Source of the DNA: an uncultured cyanobacterium
Lineage (GTDB): Bacteria > Cyanobacteriota > Cyanobacteriia > Cyanobacteriales > Nostocaceae
Assembly: GCA_903848645.1 (NCBI GenBank)
Contig: CAINGU010000037.1
Location: 1-64,000 of the forward strand
Direction: 5' to 3'
Length of the DNA: 64,000 nucleotides
A model generated the notes under the pieces. That model ran no database searches. It was not told the DNA's origin and saw only the letters and a list, made by a program, of their open reading frames with translations. A program made the translations under genes and the position numbers. The stretch's first letter is position 1. Every line of letters starts with the position of its first letter. Positions 37,266 to 47,563 of the stretch are shown here, in pieces.

Positions 37266-37508
37266 ATGAATGTGAGTTTTCCGATACCAAAAGAACTTGA
37301 GTCTTATCTTGAGGTTCAGCTTAAATCTGGCAATTATGATACTGTAGCGGACTATTTTTTGATGTTGTTGCAGCAAGATCAACGGCGTAAGGATGCTCAA
37401 GCAAAATTAGCTAGTTTGTTGCAAGAAGGTTTGGACTCAGAAGCAGAACCTGTAACTCCTGAATATTGGCAGAATTTGCGCCTTTCAGTCTTTGGTAAGG
37501 CGCAGTAG
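37266..37508 (+). CDS. ParD-type antitoxin
   Basis: 80 residues. N-terminal ribbon-helix-helix (MNVSFPIPKELESYLEVQL, YDTVADYFLMLLQQD), then a helical toxin-binding tail (LASLLQEGLDSEAEPVTPEYW). The stop overlaps the toxin start (TAGTG). Confidence 0.88.
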   Translation: MNVSFPIPKELESYLEVQLKSGNYDTVADYFLMLLQQDQRRKDAQAKLASLLQEGLDSEAEPVTPEYWQNLRLSVFGKAQ

Positions 37509-37843
37509 TGAGTATGGCTTTTCAGGTAATTGTTCGCAATCGTGCTACCCAGGATATTAGACAACAAGCAAATTATATTTTGGTGAATGGCAATCGGGAA
37601 TTAGGGGAGAAGTTTTTGGAATTTGTTGAGTATGCTTTTGCTCAATTGGTGATAACTCCCAATGTGGGTAAGGTTGTGTCGTCTTTGTCTGATATGGGAA
37701 CAATTCGTCAGTGGCGGATTAAAAATTTTAAGGACTATTTGATTTTTTATAAAGTTCAAGAGGAACAAGTAGAGGTTCTACGGGTTTTGCATGGAGCGAG
37801 AGATTTAGAGGATCTCTTGCCATTCTTAGATGAGGAAGTTTAA
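37508..37843 (+). CDS. ParE/RelE-superfamily toxin
   Basis: 111 residues. Pattern of ParE proteins: RNRATQDIRQQANYI, the middle TPNVGKVV, then IRQWRIKNFKDYLIFYKV and VEVLRVLHGARDLEDLL. ParE toxins act on DNA gyrase, RelE relatives on mRNA; the target cannot be assigned here. GTG start; an ATG two codons later (37514) is possible. Confidence 0.88.
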   Translation: MSMAFQVIVRNRATQDIRQQANYILVNGNRELGEKFLEFVEYAFAQLVITPNVGKVVSSLSDMGTIRQWRIKNFKDYLIFYKVQEEQVEVLRVLHGARDLEDLLPFLDEEV

Positions 37844-37849
37844 TTTTTT

Positions 37850-37876
37850 GATTCCTACGGAGCGCTTCGCTATCGC
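37850..37876. repeat. Very small dispersed element (CCTACGGAGCGCTTCGCTATCGC type)
   Basis: Reverse-orientation copy of the GCGATAGCGAAGCGCTCCGTAGGAATC element found at several sites between 46 and 50 kb. Confidence 0.8.
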
Positions 37877-37987
37877 ACCCCCACACCCCAAATAGGGATT
37901 CCTACTATCGCATTAAATATTTGATTTGACAAAAATTGACAATATTTGCCATAATTAAATAATCAGAAAAATCAATACTTGTTAGCT

Positions 37988-38239
37988 ATGACTACAGTAA
38001 ATATTTCTCTTCCTGATTCTATGCGGGACTTTATCAATGAACAGGTTGAAAAAGGTGGTTACAGTACAACCAGCGAATACATTCGATACTTGATTCGTCA
38101 AGACTTAGAAAAAGCACGACAATCACAAATAGAAAAATTACTATTAGAAGGATTAGATAGCGGTGAAGCAATTGAGATTACAGATGAATGGTGGGAACAA
38201 AAACGTACCCAACTTCTTGAAAGAATTCGCAAATCATAG
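37988..38239 (+). CDS. ParD-type antitoxin
   Basis: 83 residues from the ATG at 37988 (an in-frame TTG lies at 37979). Ribbon-helix-helix MTTVNISLPDSMRDFINEQV and YSTTSEYIRYLIRQD, then a tail with LLLEGLDSGEAIEITDEWW. Second of two successive parDE pairs; the tails of both antitoxins share the LLxEGLDS core, so they may derive from duplication. Confidence 0.92.
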   Translation: MTTVNISLPDSMRDFINEQVEKGGYSTTSEYIRYLIRQDLEKARQSQIEKLLLEGLDSGEAIEITDEWWEQKRTQLLERIRKS

Positions 38240-38241
38240 CA

Positions 38242-38559
38242 ATGACTAGACGAATTGTAATTAGACCAAAGGCTAGTGCTGATCTTGATAAACAGTTTGC
38301 TTATATTGCAGAGAGTAATTTTGATGCAGCATTGAGTTTTTTTGACGCTACTAGACAGACTTTTTCACAAATAGCACAACTACCGGGTGTTGGTAGTGTT
38401 TATGATATTGGGAATCCGCGTCTAATGGGTTTGCGAAAGTGGGCAGTTAAGGGATTTGAAAAGCATCTAATTTTTTATTTGCAAGGGGATGAGTACATTG
38501 AAATTGTCCGGTTAATTCATGCTTCACGGGATATTTCACAGATATTAGCAGAAGAATAA
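38242..38559 (+). CDS. ParE-type toxin
   Basis: 105 residues: RIVIRPKASADLDKQFAYIA, FSQIAQLPGVGSVYD, LRKWAVKGFEKHLIFYL and IVRLIHASRDI. Two bases after its antitoxin. Confidence 0.92.
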   Translation: MTRRIVIRPKASADLDKQFAYIAESNFDAALSFFDATRQTFSQIAQLPGVGSVYDIGNPRLMGLRKWAVKGFEKHLIFYLQGDEYIEIVRLIHASRDISQILAEE

Positions 38560-38582
38560 GAATAGTTATATTTATCAACTAC

Positions 38583-38750
38583 GCGATCGCACTCCCAACA
38601 TCCCCCAAAAGCGATCGCTCTCCCCACATCCCCAAAAGCGATCGCACCCCCACATCCCAAAACAGCGATCGCACTCCCAAACCCCAAAAAGCGATCGCAC
38701 TCCCAAACCCCAAAAAGCGATCGCACTCCCAAACCCCAAAAAGCGATCGC
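38583..38750. repeat. HIP1-anchored tandem array, seven octamers
   Basis: GCGATCGC at 38583, 38611, 38638, 38665, 38691, 38717 and 38743. Intervals shorten from 28 to 26 bases and the spacers (ACTCCCAAACCCCAAAAA type) become identical toward the right end, which fits unit-by-unit duplication there. Confidence 0.92.
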
Positions 38751-38822
38751 AATTTCTTAGGTATTTGGTAAATTGTGCTAAAATTCACAATATTATTTTA
38801 TAAAGGTGATGGTAAACGGCTA

Positions 38823-39503
38823 ATGAGTGACATTCAACTGGCAATAATAAAGATTCTTAACCATGTAGGTTTTGATTATAATCCTTATACAGATTCTTAT
38901 TATTACAATAGAAAAATTGATTTTAATAATGTGAAACTAGATTATCTTCAAAACGCTTTTGTCATTCATGATTGTCACTGTATTATTACATTTTCTTTAG
39001 ATAATAGAGAACATACAATTTCTGCGGATATTAATGGTATACATATAGTGACAAAAACAACAATTCCTGAATATTTAACAACAAGACAAATAGGAGGAAA
39101 ATATCGAGTGGATGAGGATTATGAAAAATTAGATAAGTTTAATGAATATATTTCAGAAAACATTGATTCGGTGAGATTATATTTAAATGGAGATTTTCTT
39201 ATATCTAGCGATGCAATTCGTGACTATTCAAACTTAAACTTATATATGGAGAAAGCAAAACTAATTTGTATTGAAAGTCATGTAGAAACAGAAGATTATT
39301 TTGGATATACAAGAGATTTTTTTTGTAAAAAGCTTATTGTCGAGAAACCAGATCCAGATTTATATGATGACAAAAAAGTAAAATTTGTGGCTACAGAAGT
39401 ACACTCTGTTAAAATCCTTGAGAAACCTGAGAAATACCACAGTTTCTATAATCATAATGGTCCAATTGGCTGGGATAATCGTTGGAGGCAAAATGAAGAA
39501 TAA
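38823..39503 (+). CDS. Unknown protein, first gene of a two-gene unit
   Basis: 226 residues from ATG 38823. Very AT-rich, acidic and Tyr/Asp-rich (DYNPYTDSYYYN, RVDEDYEKLDKF), no membrane segment. No family recognised. It overlaps the next gene by 11 bases. The base composition and the neighbouring toxin-antitoxin pairs suggest acquired accessory DNA. Confidence 0.6.
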   Translation: MSDIQLAIIKILNHVGFDYNPYTDSYYYNRKIDFNNVKLDYLQNAFVIHDCHCIITFSLDNREHTISADINGIHIVTKTTIPEYLTTRQIGGKYRVDEDYEKLDKFNEYISENIDSVRLYLNGDFLISSDAIRDYSNLNLYMEKAKLICIESHVETEDYFGYTRDFFCKKLIVEKPDPDLYDDKKVKFVATEVHSVKILEKPEKYHSFYNHNGPIGWDNRWRQNEE

Positions 39504-39762
39504 AATTATGAATAAAACTAAAAAAGTTCCTCTGTTTATTAAAAGTCAAATATTACCTAGCGTCATTTATTCTTGGAATGTTTCTGGAGAAAAACCTCAC
39601 TTAAATAAGCCTAAGTGGTCTGTTGACATAGATTCTAATCCTTATAGTATATATTGTGAATATATGAATCAATTTGCCAGAACTGCTTGTCATGGCTTTA
39701 CTTATGATGAAGCAGAAGAATGGTTATCCGAAAATATAATCAAACTCGGTTTAAATAAATAA
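39493..39762 (+). CDS. Unknown 89-residue protein, second gene of the unit
   Basis: A perfect GGAGG lies 4 bases before the ATG, which supports the start. Lys-rich N-terminus, then VIYSWNVSGEKPHLNKPKW and HGFTYDEAEEWLSENI at the C-terminus. Not recognised. Coupled to the upstream gene. Confidence 0.65.
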   Translation: MKNKIMNKTKKVPLFIKSQILPSVIYSWNVSGEKPHLNKPKWSVDIDSNPYSIYCEYMNQFARTACHGFTYDEAEEWLSENIIKLGLNK

Positions 39763-39834
39763 TTATTCAAACCACAAAAGTTTTTATGTATTTAGATACG
39801 CATTTAAAAATCACTTCTTTTATTACAGCATAAA

Positions 39835-40416
39835 CTACCAAATCATCCCCAAATTCAAAACGAACCCTTTTAAAACATCTTCCCCTGAAACCGTAGCAGG
39901 AGAATCCAAAACTTCAACCTCTTTTCCTGGTCTATAAATCTCCACTTGACGAGATTTACGATTAATTAATATACCCAACCGCACACCATTATCTATATAT
40001 TCCTTCATCTTTTCCTGTGTAGTCTTCAAACTATCACTAGGAGAAAGTAACTCAATTACAAAATCAGGACAAATAGGAGGAAACTTTCGTTTTTCCTCAT
40101 CAGTTAAAGCATCCCATCTTTCTAACTTAATCCAAGAAGCATTAGGAGAACGATCTGCACCATTTGGTAATTTAAAACCAGTAGAAGAATCAAAAGCTAT
40201 CCCAGTACCATCAGCATCAGTCCAATTAAATAACTGCTGATTTACCCTACCATTACGATTTCCCGTTTCTCCCCCCGCAGGTGACATAATTATTAATTCC
40301 CCATTTGTGTTTCTTTCAAATCTCAATTCGCGGTTGTTTTGACATAGCTGAAAAAACTGATCATCAGTCATATCTATCACTGATTTTAAACTCACAGTTA
40401 AAGCATTCATAGCCAT
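39835..40416 (-). CDS. Uma2 family (DUF820) putative restriction-endonuclease-fold protein
   Basis: 193 residues. PD-(D/E)XK-like pattern of the family: MSPAGGETGNRNGRV (about 44), FDSSTGFKLPNGADRSPNASW (about 75-95, with catalytic Asp), PDFVIELLSPSDS (about 124) and a downstream Lys (KMKEYIDNG). Uma2 genes are very abundant in cyanobacteria; their biological role is not established. Confidence 0.9.
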   Translation of the reverse strand: MAMNALTVSLKSVIDMTDDQFFQLCQNNRELRFERNTNGELIIMSPAGGETGNRNGRVNQQLFNWTDADGTGIAFDSSTGFKLPNGADRSPNASWIKLERWDALTDEEKRKFPPICPDFVIELLSPSDSLKTTQEKMKEYIDNGVRLGILINRKSRQVEIYRPGKEVEVLDSPATVSGEDVLKGFVLNLGMIW

Positions 40417-40527
40417 ATCCTACACTTACAAAAATTGTTATTTCATCCAAATCATAAACTAATCTCTCTCTTCCTTTGCGCCTTTGCCTCTTTGCGTCTT
40501 TGCGCGAAACAAAATCAAGATATCATA

Positions 40528-40546
40528 GGCAGGTATAAAACCTGCC
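40528..40546 (-). terminator. Stem-loop downstream of chlH
   Basis: GGCAGGT/ACCTGCC, 7-base stem, 10 bases past the chlH stop on the minus strand. No strong T-run. The plus-strand flank holds the dispersed repeat TTTGCGTCTTTGCGCGAAAC. Confidence 0.5.
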
Positions 40547-40555
40547 CATCTAAAC

Positions 40556-43500
40556 CTATTCTATACCCTCAATCCGATTTTCCACCTCCTGATACAACTC
40601 ACGCAAACGATCTAAATTCTCCTCGCTAGTCTCCCAATAACCGCGTCCATTCATTTCCAACAAAGTAGAAACAATCTTGCGGAAAGAATGAGGATTGAGA
40701 TTCATGAGACGCTTTTGCATTTCCTCATCTTTGATGAAAGTTTCGTTCGTGTCCTCATAAATCCAATTATCCACAGCACCAGCAGTCGCACTCCAACCAG
40801 TCGTATTAACCAACCGCTTCGAGAGTTCGCGCACACCTTCGTAACCGTGAGACAACATTCCCTCATACCATTTGGGATTTAATAACTTAGTCCGCGCATC
40901 TAAACGCACAGTTTCTGATAAAGTTCTCACCTGTGCATTTGCTGTAGTTGTATCTGCAATGTAAGAAGATGGTTTCTTGCCATCAGCACGCAGACTTGCT
41001 ACTAACTTAGTCGGATCTGAGTCAAAATAATGGGAAACATCTGTTAAACTGATTTCCGAAGAATCGAGATTCTGGAAAGTTGCATCAGCAGTTTTCAAAG
41101 TAGTTTCAAAAATCTCTCTTGACTCATCCATAACCCCAGGATTATCAGAATTGAAAGAGAAAGATTTCCGTTTCAAATACATTTCCTGTAACTCAGCTTC
41201 ACTATCCCAAGTGCTATTCTCCACCGCCAGGTTAATATTAGAAGAATAAGAACCAGAAGCATTAGAGAAAACGCGAGTTGCAGCTTGACGCAGATTTATC
41301 CCCATGTCCTCAGATTGCTTCAAAGCGTGCTTGCGGACAAAGTTCATGTCCAAAGGTTCATCAGCTTCTGCTGCCATTTTCACACCTTGGTCAAGCAAGT
41401 TCATTTGGTTAATGAACAAGTCGCGGAATACACCAGAACAGTTAATTACAACGTCAATTCTGGGTCTGCCCAACTCTTCCAAAGGTATCAATTCCAACTT
41501 GTTCACCCGTCCCAAAGCATCAGCAACCGGACGCACTCCCACCATCCACATAATTTGAGCGAGGGATTCACCGTAGGTTTTGATGTTATCTGTACCCCAG
41601 AGGACACAGGCGATAGTTTCCGGCCAGTTACCATCATTTTCTGATCTGTTCCGTTCCAACAACCTATCAACGACGATTTTCGCAGATTGGACGGCGGCGG
41701 AAGTGGGGATAGATTGGGGATCTAAAGCGTGAATATTTTTACCTGTGGGTAATACGTCAGGATTACGGATAGGATCTCCACCGGGACCGGGGAGAATATA
41801 TTCACCGGCTAAACCTTGGAGAAGTCCACCCAGTTCGTTATCTGCACAAACTTGTTTTAAGCAGAATTCCAAATATTCAAACAGGGGTTTCAACGCAGAG
41901 GTATCAACTTTGGTGTAACCTGATTGATGCAGTGATTCTAACCAAGGTTCTTTTCTACCCATGTACAAGAAATTCAACTTGGAAACCGCGATGACTCGAC
42001 CTTCTGCGTCAATTTGTTCTTGAACTAATGCCGTTACAGCCGCACGGGTAGCAAGGGTGATATCTTGTAATAGTTGCACATCTGCCAAAATTCCGGCATC
42101 GTTGTTTCTGTAGATATCTTCAATGGTGCGTCCCAGACTTCTAGCAATAATTCCGGGTAAACCTTGCAGTTCTTCCTCTTGCCGATCTAAACTGGCAATG
42201 TTGACTAAAGTGGCGATCGCTTCTTCGGCACTAGGAGGCTTACCAATCACGTGCAGTCCACAAGGTAACAAGCGCGATTCAATCTCCATCAACCGCCGAT
42301 AAACGCTACCAACAATGTTATCCCGTTCTTCCGAGGACATATCCTTAGAATCGGTCTCTGGTAACTCAATATCCTTGTCTAAGTTGACAATGCGGCATTT
42401 ATCCATGATGGAATTGACAATAGAAACGCCGCGTCCTGTGTCTTTCAAAGTTTGGTAAGAAGCAATTAACTCACTGAGTTCTTTCAAACCTTTGTATAAA
42501 CCAGCATTTTCCGCAGGTGGTGTCAGGTAAGAAATTGTTTCTGCATAACTGCGACGTTTGGCAATTGTGGCTTCACTAGGGTTGTTAGCTGCGTAATAAT
42601 ACAGGTTAGGAATTGAGCCAATTAGTTGATCTGGGTAACAATCACCAGACATTCCCATTTGCTTACCGGGCATAAATTCCAATGAGCCATGAGTACCAAA
42701 GTGTAACACAGCATCAGCGCCCCAAATCCGTTCTAGATAGGTGTAGTAAGCTGCAAAGCCGTGATGAGGACTTGCGGAACGGGAGAATAACAACCGCATG
42801 GGGTCGCCTTCATAACCAAATGTTGGCTGAACTCCAATAAATACATTACCAAATTGTTTCCCGTAAATCAAGAGATTTTGTCCGTCGCTGTTGAGGTTTC
42901 CGGGAGGTGGTCCCCAGTTCTCTTCTAAGCGTTGGGAGTAGGGTGTCAGTGCTTCATATTCTGGCACAGACATTTTGTAAGCGATGTTGAGTTCGGGACT
43001 GTTGTATTGTGCTTGTGCGTCGTGGATGACTTGTTCTAGCAACTCTTGGGGGGTTTCAGGAATGTCCTGCACGTCGTAACCGTTGTTTCTCAGTCCTTTG
43101 AGGACTTCATGGATAGAACCGAATACGTCTAAATATGCGGCTGTTCCCACGTTACCTTTGTCGGGAGGGAAACTGAAAACGGTGATGGCGACTTTTTTGA
43201 TTAATTTGGGTTTACGGCGCAGACTTGCCCATTTTAAGGCGCGTTGGGCAACTATTTCTACTCGGTCTTGTAAGGCGATCGCTTTCCCAGTTGCCCCATC
43301 CTTACCTGATAAGATAATTGGCTCAATTGCCCCGTCTAATTCGGGTATAGCAATCTGTAAAGCCACTTGAATGGGATGTAACCCCAAATCGCTATCTAGC
43401 CATTCTTCCGTGGTTTGGAAGACCAAAGGCAAAGCCACCATGTAGGGACGGTTGAGGCGTTTTAATGCTTCAATAGCTTTCGGATGATCTTGTCTAGCGG

Positions 43501-44542
43501 GTCCACCCACCAAAGCGAAACCAGTTAAAGAGACTACCGCATCCACTAATTGTAATTTGGTTGTTGGTTCATAGAAGTAAGCTTCGATTGGTTTAGAGAA
43601 ATCCAAACCACCAGCAAACACAGGCAGAACTTTTGCCCCTAATGATTCTAATTCCTGGACAATTGCCACATAATGGGCATCATCGCCGGTCACTAGGTGA
43701 GTTCTTTGTAAAACCAAGCCTACACATGGTGCAAGGGGGTCTTTGAGATTTCGGGAAATATCCTTGCGGACAGCATACCAGTTGAGATATTCTCGCACAT
43801 CCTCAAACATACTCGGCGCTAAAGGATGCCAAATCCCCATGTCGGGATAAACAACTGGTGCTTCATACTTAGCAGCAGCAAAGCTTTCTTTTTCTACGCC
43901 TTTCAATACGTATTTGTCAGCCAGCATCAACAAGAAGTTTTCCAGGTTTTCGGCTGAACCACCTAGCCAATACTGAAAACTGAGCATGAAGTTTCTCGCG
44001 TCCTGTGCTTTTTCCATAGGGAGGAATTTCAGCACTTGGGGAAGTGTCCGCAATAACTTCAACATTCCGTCTTGGAAACCAGCGCCAGATTTTTCTTTGC
44101 GCTTTTTCATGAAGTTGGCGATAACGCCCTTAGATTGTCCTAACTGCGCCAAAGAGAAGCTACCCATTTTATTGAGGCGCATAACTTCGGGCATGGAGGG
44201 GAAGACAACCGATACATCTAGGTTATCACGATGGGGTTCAACTGCGGCAACTACTTTCTGTGCTAGGTCTTCAATAAAAATCAGAGAAGCAATGAATATA
44301 TTAGCACTGGCTATATCGCGCTGAAATCCTTCAAAGTTTTCAGTTCCACGCAGTTCTTCAATCAAGTATCCACTGATTTCTATGGCTACGCTGGGATGAT
44401 TAGCGTTAATTTCCCGTACCGCTTGTGATAATGCACTTTGGTATTGGGATTCTAGCACGACATAGACAACCTTGATTAACTTACGTCCCCGTAAATCGTC
44501 AGGTGCAATATGTCGAATAGTGGACTTGACTTGGGTAAACAT
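40556..44542 (-). CDS. chlH: Magnesium chelatase subunit H
   Basis: 1328 residues, the usual length of ChlH. Porphyrin-binding, catalytic subunit that inserts Mg2+ into protoporphyrin IX, the committed step to chlorophyll. Cobaltochelatase/CobN-like core with [19 protein letters not shown] near 617. AAAGGAG lies 5 bases-plus upstream of the ATG. It is the only essential photosynthesis gene within the toxin-antitoxin region. Confidence 0.97.
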   Translation of the reverse strand: MFTQVKSTIRHIAPDDLRGRKLIKVVYVVLESQYQSALSQAVREINANHPSVAIEISGYLIEELRGTENFEGFQRDIASANIFIASLIFIEDLAQKVVAAVEPHRDNLDVSVVFPSMPEVMRLNKMGSFSLAQLGQSKGVIANFMKKRKEKSGAGFQDGMLKLLRTLPQVLKFLPMEKAQDARNFMLSFQYWLGGSAENLENFLLMLADKYVLKGVEKESFAAAKYEAPVVYPDMGIWHPLAPSMFEDVREYLNWYAVRKDISRNLKDPLAPCVGLVLQRTHLVTGDDAHYVAIVQELESLGAKVLPVFAGGLDFSKPIEAYFYEPTTKLQLVDAVVSLTGFALVGGPARQDHPKAIEALKRLNRPYMVALPLVFQTTEEWLDSDLGLHPIQVALQIAIPELDGAIEPIILSGKDGATGKAIALQDRVEIVAQRALKWASLRRKPKLIKKVAITVFSFPPDKGNVGTAAYLDVFGSIHEVLKGLRNNGYDVQDIPETPQELLEQVIHDAQAQYNSPELNIAYKMSVPEYEALTPYSQRLEENWGPPPGNLNSDGQNLLIYGKQFGNVFIGVQPTFGYEGDPMRLLFSRSASPHHGFAAYYTYLERIWGADAVLHFGTHGSLEFMPGKQMGMSGDCYPDQLIGSIPNLYYYAANNPSEATIAKRRSYAETISYLTPPAENAGLYKGLKELSELIASYQTLKDTGRGVSIVNSIMDKCRIVNLDKDIELPETDSKDMSSEERDNIVGSVYRRLMEIESRLLPCGLHVIGKPPSAEEAIATLVNIASLDRQEEELQGLPGIIARSLGRTIEDIYRNNDAGILADVQLLQDITLATRAAVTALVQEQIDAEGRVIAVSKLNFLYMGRKEPWLESLHQSGYTKVDTSALKPLFEYLEFCLKQVCADNELGGLLQGLAGEYILPGPGGDPIRNPDVLPTGKNIHALDPQSIPTSAAVQSAKIVVDRLLERNRSENDGNWPETIACVLWGTDNIKTYGESLAQIMWMVGVRPVADALGRVNKLELIPLEELGRPRIDVVINCSGVFRDLFINQMNLLDQGVKMAAEADEPLDMNFVRKHALKQSEDMGINLRQAATRVFSNASGSYSSNINLAVENSTWDSEAELQEMYLKRKSFSFNSDNPGVMDESREIFETTLKTADATFQNLDSSEISLTDVSHYFDSDPTKLVASLRADGKKPSSYIADTTTANAQVRTLSETVRLDARTKLLNPKWYEGMLSHGYEGVRELSKRLVNTTGWSATAGAVDNWIYEDTNETFIKDEEMQKRLMNLNPHSFRKIVSTLLEMNGRGYWETSEENLDRLRELYQEVENRIEGIE

Positions 44543-45044
44543 TCAAATAAGCTCCTTTCAAGCGTGTTCTCATGAAGTTCGTCACGGCTAATATGGCCGT
44601 TTGTAACTGCAATTATTTTCGGCAATAAGAGTTTTTTAGCAGAAAACTCGGATTCTGTGGGGGTTTTGTCCTATATCTGACACAAAATGATATAGAAAAC
44701 AACATATTTATTCATGAATCTTAACAAAGAATACAGCTTCTCTCACCTGTTTTTAAATTTTGTTTACATAGCTATGCCGTCATTTAACTATGAAGTAGAA
44801 CAATGATTCAGATGAAATGGGATTATTTTGTATTAAATAGAACTTATTAAATCTGTTATAACTTACGCAAGATTGAAAACAAACCACAGAGGCATGGATG
44901 ACACTGAGTAAATATTGTTTGAGAGAGTTTTTGCGTAGGTTTTAATTTTCTATCCTTTTTTATATAAAATTCCGTAAAATCAGATTTGTGATGTGTAGCA
45001 CATAAATAAAATAGTACAATAGTTAAAATTCATACCTAAAAATC
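44543..45044. other. Intergenic region upstream of chlH
   Basis: About 500 AT-rich bases. It holds the chlH ribosome-binding site (44554-44560) and a small GGCTAATATGGCC hairpin at 44586-44598. It probably contains divergent promoters for chlH and the lipoprotein gene, but no motif is assigned. No coding sequence seen. Confidence 0.6.
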
Positions 45045-46328
45045 ATGCAATATAACAGGCTGTATTCTATTCTATTAATCTTGACATTTGGCTTTTTATT
45101 AACAAGCTGTGAAAAAGATCCTACTACAGTGATTAAATTTACTGGTCAAGATCAGCAACAACGTCCAAAATCTGTAGAATTTACAATGGCTGTAACTACT
45201 ATAGATGATAAAGTTCCAATTGAAAATGATGTTTTCCAAAAAGCTAGTCAAACACGCTCTAAGAATCTTGGAGGTATGTTATCAAAACAAAAACATTTAC
45301 TAGCATTAGGAAACAATATTTGTAATGATGTAAACACAGATGAAATAATTCATGACAAAACCCGATCTTCTATAGAAAAATATTTCCCAACTGACTATAA
45401 AAGATTAAATAGTAACAAAGATTTCAAGGCAAGACAATTACAACCCATTAAATTTTGTAAAAAATATGCTGCTAATAAGAGTAATAATAGAAAATTAATT
45501 TTGATTGGAACAGAAGAAGACATTAATTCTGACAACTTTGATAGAGATGTAACTTTAGCTTTAAAAGATGGCTTAGAAAAACTCGGATCACAACAATTGA
45601 AATCTGTAGGAATAACTGATGAAATGAGTTATCAAATCTCTCAATGGTCTTTTCCTCATAAATCTGAAAAAGAATATTGGAAATCAAATATTATAGAAAG
45701 CAGAGATAAACAGGGCAATATATTTGTCTTAGATATAAAGGTACTGGATACAGAAAATTCTTGGCACATAGGAAAAGTTGATCGTGTAGATACATACGCA
45801 TCTGTTTATGAAAATAAAGATGGGTTGAATATATCAACATTAAATGATGCTCTCTCTAATAATAATTTTCAAACTATGCTCACAGTAGCTGATGATATAG
45901 CTTATGTGGGTACGTCTTCCTGTGAAGGAGAGGAAAGACCACAAGAAAAAATAGCATTTTTCAGAGCTAAGACATTAAAAGCATATACTGAAAATCATCA
46001 TATGCCGAAAAGAACTACAATAGCTGATGGTTATGCTCTAACTTTAGGACAGTATAAAGATCAATCAGAGATATGTCCAAAGAATAAACCTAGTGATACT
46101 GCTTATCAAAGATCGATCATGGTAATTGGTATTAACAGAGTTAATCAAGCAGTAAAACCACCTATAGCAAGTTTTTGCGAGGCTTTATATGACGGTTTTA
46201 ATCAGCTAAATTCCATTGATAAGAATCCATTTTCTAACAAATCAATTACAATTGCCAAATATTCAAAGTTTACTTTCGGTCAACCAGATGATCTAAATAA
46301 TTCTTGTCAATATTATTTCTCTAAATAG
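45045..46328 (+). CDS. Predicted lipoprotein of unknown function
   Basis: 427 residues. A classic lipoprotein signal (YSILLILTFGFLLTSC, lipobox LTSC, acyl Cys at about 23). The mature part has four further Cys-containing blocks, with three rather similar passages of the form ..FCKKYA..KLILIGTEED.., ..SSCEGEERPQEKIAFFRAKTL.. and ..SFCEALYDGFNQLN. These hint at an internal repeat or paired disulfides. No family recognised. lgt elsewhere in the window would lipidate it. Confidence 0.7.
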   Translation: MQYNRLYSILLILTFGFLLTSCEKDPTTVIKFTGQDQQQRPKSVEFTMAVTTIDDKVPIENDVFQKASQTRSKNLGGMLSKQKHLLALGNNICNDVNTDEIIHDKTRSSIEKYFPTDYKRLNSNKDFKARQLQPIKFCKKYAANKSNNRKLILIGTEEDINSDNFDRDVTLALKDGLEKLGSQQLKSVGITDEMSYQISQWSFPHKSEKEYWKSNIIESRDKQGNIFVLDIKVLDTENSWHIGKVDRVDTYASVYENKDGLNISTLNDALSNNNFQTMLTVADDIAYVGTSSCEGEERPQEKIAFFRAKTLKAYTENHHMPKRTTIADGYALTLGQYKDQSEICPKNKPSDTAYQRSIMVIGINRVNQAVKPPIASFCEALYDGFNQLNSIDKNPFSNKSITIAKYSKFTFGQPDDLNNSCQYYFSK

Positions 46329-46404
46329 ATATTGTTCAGATTAATAATAAAGATTACGCGATCAACCAGTGTGATCGCCGATCACTGTTTGAGGATGTTG
46401 GGGT

Positions 46405-46482
46405 GCGATAGCGAAGCGCTCCGTAGGAATCGTTTAAAATTGGGGTTGTGAGCGATCGCAAAGTGCTGACTTGTCAGTTCGC
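46405..46482. repeat. Two very small dispersed elements next to a HIP1 site
   Basis: 46405-46432 is GCGATAGCGAAGCGC with the TCCGTAGGAATCG tail. 46452-46482 is an intact HIP1 followed by an AAGTGCTGACTTGTCAGTTCGC hairpin. Confidence 0.8.
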
Positions 46483-46499
46483 TTACTTTTATCAACAAA

Positions 46500-46898
46500 C
46501 TACCAAACAACATTAACTAAACCTGAAGCAGTGATATTTTGATCACAAGTCAATAACTGCACAATTTCACCTTTACTTGCTAAAACTAACGCAGTTGCTG
46601 CAATTTGTCTATCGTGCATTTCATTAATAGCAGATAAACTCATGGTCATTTCAATTACCTCTTGATCAAGTGGATAAATTACCACACGCGGATCAGATTC
46701 CACCGCTAAAATAACATCTTTAGGAGTAGGAATAGATGTTCTACCTCTTTCCACAATCCAAACAGCCTCAGCTAAAGTAGTTGCAGGAATAACTAACTGC
46801 GAATTACGATCACAAAGGATAGTTTTAGCATTTGCACCTAACTTAAGATTACCTTCGAGAAACCATATCAGAGCATGAGTATCTAAGACATATTTCAT
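46500..46898 (-). CDS. VapC-type PIN-domain toxin
   Basis: 132 residues. PIN ribonuclease: MKYVLDTHALIWFLEG (first Asp), TTLAEAVWIVERG (Glu), INEMHDRQIAATAL (Asp pair) and LLTCDQNI near 120. All acidic residues are present. Paired with the antitoxin 6 bases upstream. Confidence 0.92.
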   Translation of the reverse strand: MKYVLDTHALIWFLEGNLKLGANAKTILCDRNSQLVIPATTLAEAVWIVERGRTSIPTPKDVILAVESDPRVVIYPLDQEVIEMTMSLSAINEMHDRQIAATALVLASKGEIVQLLTCDQNITASGLVNVVW

Positions 46899-46904
46899 AA
46901 TTAG

Positions 46905-47150
46905 TTATGACCAGTCTAAGCTATCTTCACTATCTCGATGAAATTCAGCAATTTCAAAATCTGCTTCCGTTGACGGCTGATTTCCAGAAAACATACCAAA
47001 CTGCATTATTTGTTTTTTTTGTGAAAGTTTTTCAGACTTTAAAAAAGTAACTATAACAAGACTTTCTGAAATATCTTTTGGTAATTCTCTTAATTCTACT
47101 TTGCCGTATTTGTAAATACCTTCAATTGCTTGCAACATAGTTTTTGCCAT
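46905..47150 (-). CDS. Antitoxin (AF2212-like/VapB)
   Basis: 81 residues: MAKTMLQAIEGIYKYGKVEL (short beta-rich DNA-binding start), LPKDISESLVIVTFL, then an acidic toxin-binding tail (STEADFEIAEFHRDSEDSLDW). Confidence 0.85.
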   Translation of the reverse strand: MAKTMLQAIEGIYKYGKVELRELPKDISESLVIVTFLKSEKLSQKKQIMQFGMFSGNQPSTEADFEIAEFHRDSEDSLDWS

Positions 47151-47219
47151 TATTGAATTTTTCTTATGTTCTTACTTTAACTTAACTATACACCATAGAT
47201 ATTCAGAAATAACACAAGT

Positions 47220-47521
47220 GCGATAGCGAAGCGCTCCGTAAGAATCGCTGTTTGGGGATGTTGGGGTGCGATTGTCTAAAATTAGGGGGTTGTGAGCGAT
47301 CGCTGTTTAGAATGTTGGTTGGGAGAACGATCATTTAAAATTAGGGGGTTGTGTGCGATCGCTGTTTGGGGATGTTGGGAGAGCGATCGTTTAAAATTGG
47401 GGTTGTGTGCGATCGCTGTTTGGAGGTGTTGGGAGAGCGATCGCCTAAAATTGGGGTACTTGTGAGCGATCGCTGTTTGGGGATGTTGGGAGAGCGATAG
47501 CGAAGCGCTCCGTAGGAATCG
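47220..47521. repeat. HIP1/TTTAAAATTAGGGG composite array with inserted micro-elements
   Basis: Repeats of a composite unit (TTAAAATTGGGGTTGTGTGC, HIP1, TGTTTGGGGATGTTGGGAGA, HIP1 or GCGATCGT). At 47220-47248 and 47494-47521 a HIP1 position is occupied by GCGATAGCGAAGCGCTCCGTA.GAATCG instead. No gene in 47151-47563. Confidence 0.88.
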
Positions 47522-47563
47522 TTTAAAATTAGGGGGTTGTGAGCGATAGCAAAAATACACTAA

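Noticed and set aside
38517..38788. Minus-strand frames with repeated SLFGVWECDR
   Set aside because: They are translations of the HIP1 tandem array; the repetition comes from the DNA unit and there is no ribosome-binding site.
41285..41644. Plus-strand frames inside chlH
   Set aside because: Antisense to a complete, conserved 1328-residue ChlH frame.
47282..47560. 92-codon minus-strand frame (repeated SLSQHPQTAIAH)
   Set aside because: It is also a reading of the HIP1 composite repeats, not a protein gene.
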